Source: Gammaproteobacteria bacterium
Lineage (GTDB): Bacteria > Pseudomonadota > Gammaproteobacteria > HK1
Reading direction: 5' to 3'
NCBI GenBank assembly: GCA_022824305.1
Contig: JAJEAD010000097.1
Span: 149,675 to 213,674, forward strand
DNA: 64,000 nucleotides
Every line of letters begins with the position of its first letter. Positions within the stretch are counted from its first letter, which is position 1. Position numbers and translations under genes: made by a program. Under the pieces are notes generated by a model. That model did no database searches, had not been told where the DNA came from, and worked only from the letters and a program-made list of their open reading frames with translations. Below are positions 63,811-64,000 of the stretch, piece by piece.

Positions 63811-64000
63811 TCAATCGAAGGCCCTCGCCCGCAGGACGGCCGCGCCGGAGAGCATCAGCGCAAGCCGGGCCGCCTCGTCCCAGGCGGCGCCGCGCTCGAC
63901 GCCCTTGATGACCCGGTCGAGGTACGCCGCCTGGCGCAGCATCGCGGGCCAGGCCGGCCGGCGGTGCCGGCGCAGCGCGCGGGCGACGAGGGGCCGGCGG
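63811..64000 (-). CDS. holA: DNA polymerase III delta subunit, C-terminal end (partial)
   Basis: About 62 residues of the C-terminal end of the clamp-loader delta subunit; the rest lies beyond the window. AAYLDRVIKGVERGAAWDEA then LALMLSGAAVLRA matches the last helices of HolA, where a basic D-R-x-I-K-G is followed by W-D-E-L and a final Leu-rich helix. The stop is at 63811-63813. Position upstream of proA-nadD-rsfS supports it. The call depends on a short segment plus synteny. Confidence 0.8.
   Translation of the reverse strand, partial: RRPLVARALRRHRRPAWPAMLRQAAYLDRVIKGVERGAAWDEAARLALMLSGAAVLRARAFD

Overview
The window is about 64 kb of high-GC, gene-dense bacterial DNA. The right edge carries the housekeeping order holA-proA-nadD-rsfS-rlmH-maf. 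Together with a SMUG1-type uracil-DNA glycosylase, a pyrophosphate-type phosphofructokinase and a CIRCE-controlled groESL operon, this suggests a gammaproteobacterium, probably uncultured and environmental or host-associated. That placement is inferred from gene order and family content, not from any marker-gene search.

Layout. 1-8360: the 3' end of asnS, then CoA-linked catabolic genes (enoyl-CoA hydratase, NDP-forming acyl-CoA synthetase, family III CoA-transferase, M20 hydrolase), a DNA-repair glycosylase with a TfoX-like protein, and a phytanoyl-CoA dioxygenase-like enzyme. 8361-11072: groES-groEL, with a sigma70-type promoter inside a CIRCE operator, a MITE-like palindromic element in the leader and a terminator. 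11225-15582: a polyamine-type ABC importer operon on the minus strand.

16288-32980: a lipid or secondary-metabolite-like region. It has two short-chain dehydrogenases, an MGDG-synthase-like glycosyltransferase, an aminoglycoside-phosphotransferase-fold kinase, a single-module highly reducing polyketide synthase (KS-AT-DH-MT-ER-KR-ACP, no thioesterase), a translationally coupled alpha-oxoamine synthase, an SCP2-like protein and two PLP aminotransferases. The most attractive reading is that the polyketide chain is released by decarboxylative condensation with an amino acid, giving a sphingoid-base-like amino ketone that one of the SDRs could reduce.

33006-36012: a glycosyltransferase, a BepA-like periplasmic M48 protease and a VapBC-type toxin-antitoxin pair. 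36136-42655: PPi-phosphofructokinase, a small lipoprotein and a KpsM/T/E/D-like capsule exporter operon. 42645-55249 (minus strand, convergent): glycan biosynthesis, with a UDP-sulfoquinovose synthase, UDP-glucuronate decarboxylase, UDP-glucose 4-epimerase, two methyltransferases, two paralogous GT4-GT2 fusion glycosyltransferases and a sulfotransferase-like protein sharing a C-terminal module with one of them. The two operons together look like a locus for an unusual, possibly sulfonated or sulfated, surface polysaccharide.

55544-64000: a K+-dependent-type membrane pyrophosphatase, a PuuB-like FAD oxidoreductase, a tandemly duplicated small membrane protein, and the housekeeping block maf-rlmH-rsfS-nadD-proA-holA. 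No rRNA, tRNA, CRISPR array, transposase or prophage was seen.
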